Shown in pieces: positions 63,009 through 64,000 of a stretch of 64,000 bases of DNA (position 1 is its first letter; each line of letters begins with the position of its first letter). The stretch spans positions 186,001 through 250,000 of the forward strand of contig NZ_JANCPR020000009.1 in NCBI RefSeq assembly GCF_028657195.3. Reading direction: 5' to 3'. Below the pieces are notes generated by a model. That model did not search any database and was not told the DNA's origin. It was given only the letters and a program-made list of their open reading frames with translations. The DNA comes from Streptomyces iconiensis. Lineage in GTDB: Bacteria; Actinomycetota; Actinomycetes; Streptomycetales; Streptomycetaceae. The translations under genes were made by a program, and so were the position numbers.

Positions 63009-63558
63009 CGTCGGCGGCCCGGTCGAACGCCTCGGGCCGCGCCAGGAAGTCTGCGTTGTGGCTGGTGAGCAGCGTCTGCGGCTCCAGCACCCCCGCGTCC
63101 CCGTCGCCGGCGCGTATGAGTGTCAGCGCCTGACCCTGCACGGTGCGCGGCATCCCGAGCCAGTTCACGGGCCGCTGCACGGTGTTGAGGGTGCCGACGT
63201 CGTGCCAGCGCAGTGTCGTCGTACGGACGAGGCCGGCCTGGCGCAGCCCGTGGGCGCTGACCCATACACCGGCCCTGAGCAGCCGCAGCGCGAACACGAT
63301 GACAAGGGCGGCGGCAACCGCGCAGAGGCCCGCGCTCGGCAGGGCGCCGGCGAGGGCGATGATCAGCGCGGAGAACAGCATGTAGGACGCGAGCAGAAGC
63401 AGCAGCGCGCCGCCCGCCACCCGCCACGGGCCGGGGCGGTACGGGCGTCTCCAGCGGTCACGGTCGGCGTGCGGCAGGGTCACCGTCTGGGCCGCGAGTG
63501 CGTCCGTCTCGCGGTCGGCCGTCAGGAAGGGCAGGGGCACGGAAGGGTCCTCGCTCAC
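62974..63558 (-). CDS. PH-domain (YdbT/bPH2-like) membrane protein
   Basis: A 194-residue protein. A soluble N-terminus is followed by two transmembrane helices (GGALLLLLASYMLFSALIIALAGAL and LCAVAAALVIVFALRLL). A beta-rich bacterial PH-like domain (AGVWVSAHGLRQAGLVRTTTLRWHDVGTLNTVQRP) and a C-terminal helix (AFDRAADVIESWAAES) follow. bPH proteins of this type are of unknown function. The 3' end overlaps the convergent gene. A 34-bp palindrome lies 43 bases before its start codon. Confidence 0.7.
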   Translation of the reverse strand: MSEDPSVPLPFLTADRETDALAAQTVTLPHADRDRWRRPYRPGPWRVAGGALLLLLASYMLFSALIIALAGALPSAGLCAVAAALVIVFALRLLRAGVWVSAHGLRQAGLVRTTTLRWHDVGTLNTVQRPVNWLGMPRTVQGQALTLIRAGDGDAGVLEPQTLLTSHNADFLARPEAFDRAADVIESWAAESRR

Positions 63559-63601
63559 AACAGGGGCTGTGAGCGGTGAGATTAGCGAGGCGCGGGTGAC
63601 C

Positions 63602-63635
63602 CGGCCACCCCCGGGTGGCCACCCGGGGGTGGCCG
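63602..63635 (-). terminator. 34-bp perfect palindrome, terminator of the small membrane protein gene
   Basis: Built from the half GGCCACCCCCGGGTGG and its exact reverse complement, plus a flanking C/G pair, with no spacer. It begins 4 bases after the stop codon of the downstream-strand gene (63640-63879), so as RNA it would end that transcript. Confidence 0.7.
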
Positions 63636-63639
63636 CGGC

Positions 63640-63879
63640 TCAGCGGCGCTCGGCCGCTGCGGGGTTCTCGTTCCGCAGGCTGTGGTCGTTCTGCTGAAGA
63701 GCGGGCGTTCCCAGCATGACGGCACCCACGAGCCCGGCGACGATGGTCAGCCCCACCAGAGCACTTCCCGCGACCTCGCCGAAGCTGCGGCGAGGCGGGG
63801 CAGGCGGGGCGACATTACTGCGGAACCGGTCGGCCTCTGCGACGAAGGCGAACGGCACTGTCTCTCCGCGGCGGAACAT
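63640..63879 (-). CDS. Small single-pass membrane protein
   Basis: A 79-residue protein. A polar N-terminus (MFRRGETVPFAFVAEADRFRSNVAPPAPPRRSFG) is followed by one transmembrane segment (EVAGSALVGLTIVAGLVGAVML, about residues 36-57) and a short charged tail. GGAGC upstream of the ATG is the ribosome-binding site. No family was recognised. The gene is monocistronic, with a palindrome terminator directly after the stop. Confidence 0.55.
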   Translation of the reverse strand: MFRRGETVPFAFVAEADRFRSNVAPPAPPRRSFGEVAGSALVGLTIVAGLVGAVMLGTPALQQNDHSLRNENPAAAERR

Positions 63880-64000
63880 GACTGACGCTCCTGAAATCGG
63901 TCTGAGCTGAGGAATCGTTCTGGGCTGTTAAAGGAGAAACGTCCGAGCTGGCGCTGGAGTGCCCGCTCGGTACGGGCTCATGTGAAAAATATCAACCGGC
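63880..64000. other. Window end, no gene recognised
   Basis: The last 120 bases are the upstream region of the small reverse membrane gene. They are comparatively A/T-rich near 63985-63995 (GAAAAATATC), consistent with a promoter region. AAAGGAGAAAC at about 63929 looks like a ribosome-binding site on the plus strand, but no start codon follows at suitable spacing. Confidence 0.35.

Overview
The window is chromosomal DNA from a high-GC actinobacterium, almost certainly a Streptomyces or close relative. Supporting signs are the very high GC, strong G/C third-position bias, frequent GTG starts, leaderless TANNNT-type promoters, and a gene order that matches the conserved Streptomyces core from the MEP-pathway genes through nusA-infB, rbfA-truB-ribF, a type VII secretion locus, rpsO-pnp and dapB.

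Layout. (1) 1-5.5 kb is small accessory and regulatory genes: a short, possibly decayed TetR regulator coupled to a phosphotriesterase-like hydrolase, a cyclic-nucleotide-type metallophosphoesterase, an ArsR-type regulator, a tiny membrane protein and a NarL-type two-component pair. (2) 5.7-10 kb carries a long FadE-type acyl-CoA dehydrogenase and a leaderless NB-ARC/TPR STAND ATPase. (3) 10-17.6 kb has a reverse-strand GT-B-like protein whose leader contains twelve perfect copies of an 8-bp repeat. The isoprenoid/regulated-proteolysis group dxr-rseP-ispG-GNAT follows, in the same order as in mycobacteria, then a second GNAT. (4) 17.8-29.3 kb is translation and transcription machinery: proS, a degenerate phosphotransferase-fold protein, a lipoprotein/DUF4439 pair, then rimP-nusA-ylxR-infB-DUF503-rbfA-truB. 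(5) 29.6-33.5 kb is a 1293-residue trypsin-like protease fused to a P-loop ATPase and a helical-repeat tail, followed by ribF.

(6) 34.8-57.4 kb is a complete type VII (ESX) secretion locus. It holds an EspI-like MinD-type ATPase, EccE, EccB, a canonical mycosin, two putative substrate or accessory proteins, a tandem array of three mycosin-like proteases, two WXG100 proteins, a DUF397 protein, EccC (three P-loops) and EccD. EccB/C/D/E form the membrane channel and motor, the WXG100 pair are the expected substrates, and the mycosin stabilises or processes the complex. The third protease of the array has lost its nucleophilic Ser and its oxyanion-hole Asn. The stretch from about 44.3 to 49 kb has visibly less GC-biased codons than its flanks.

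(7) 57.5-64 kb returns to core functions: rpsO-pnp with its intergenic hairpin, an M16 peptidase, dapB and small membrane proteins.

The observations most worth following are the protease-ATPase fusion between truB and ribF, the octamer array in a 5' leader, three ATGA-overlapped mini-ORFs (MSTR-stop, MSTR-stop, MSTPMHK-stop) just before infB, a 28-bp uninterrupted palindrome next to rimP, and the pseudo-mycosin. No tRNA, rRNA, CRISPR array, insertion sequence or prophage was recognised. Product names rest on motifs and synteny read by eye; no database search was possible.
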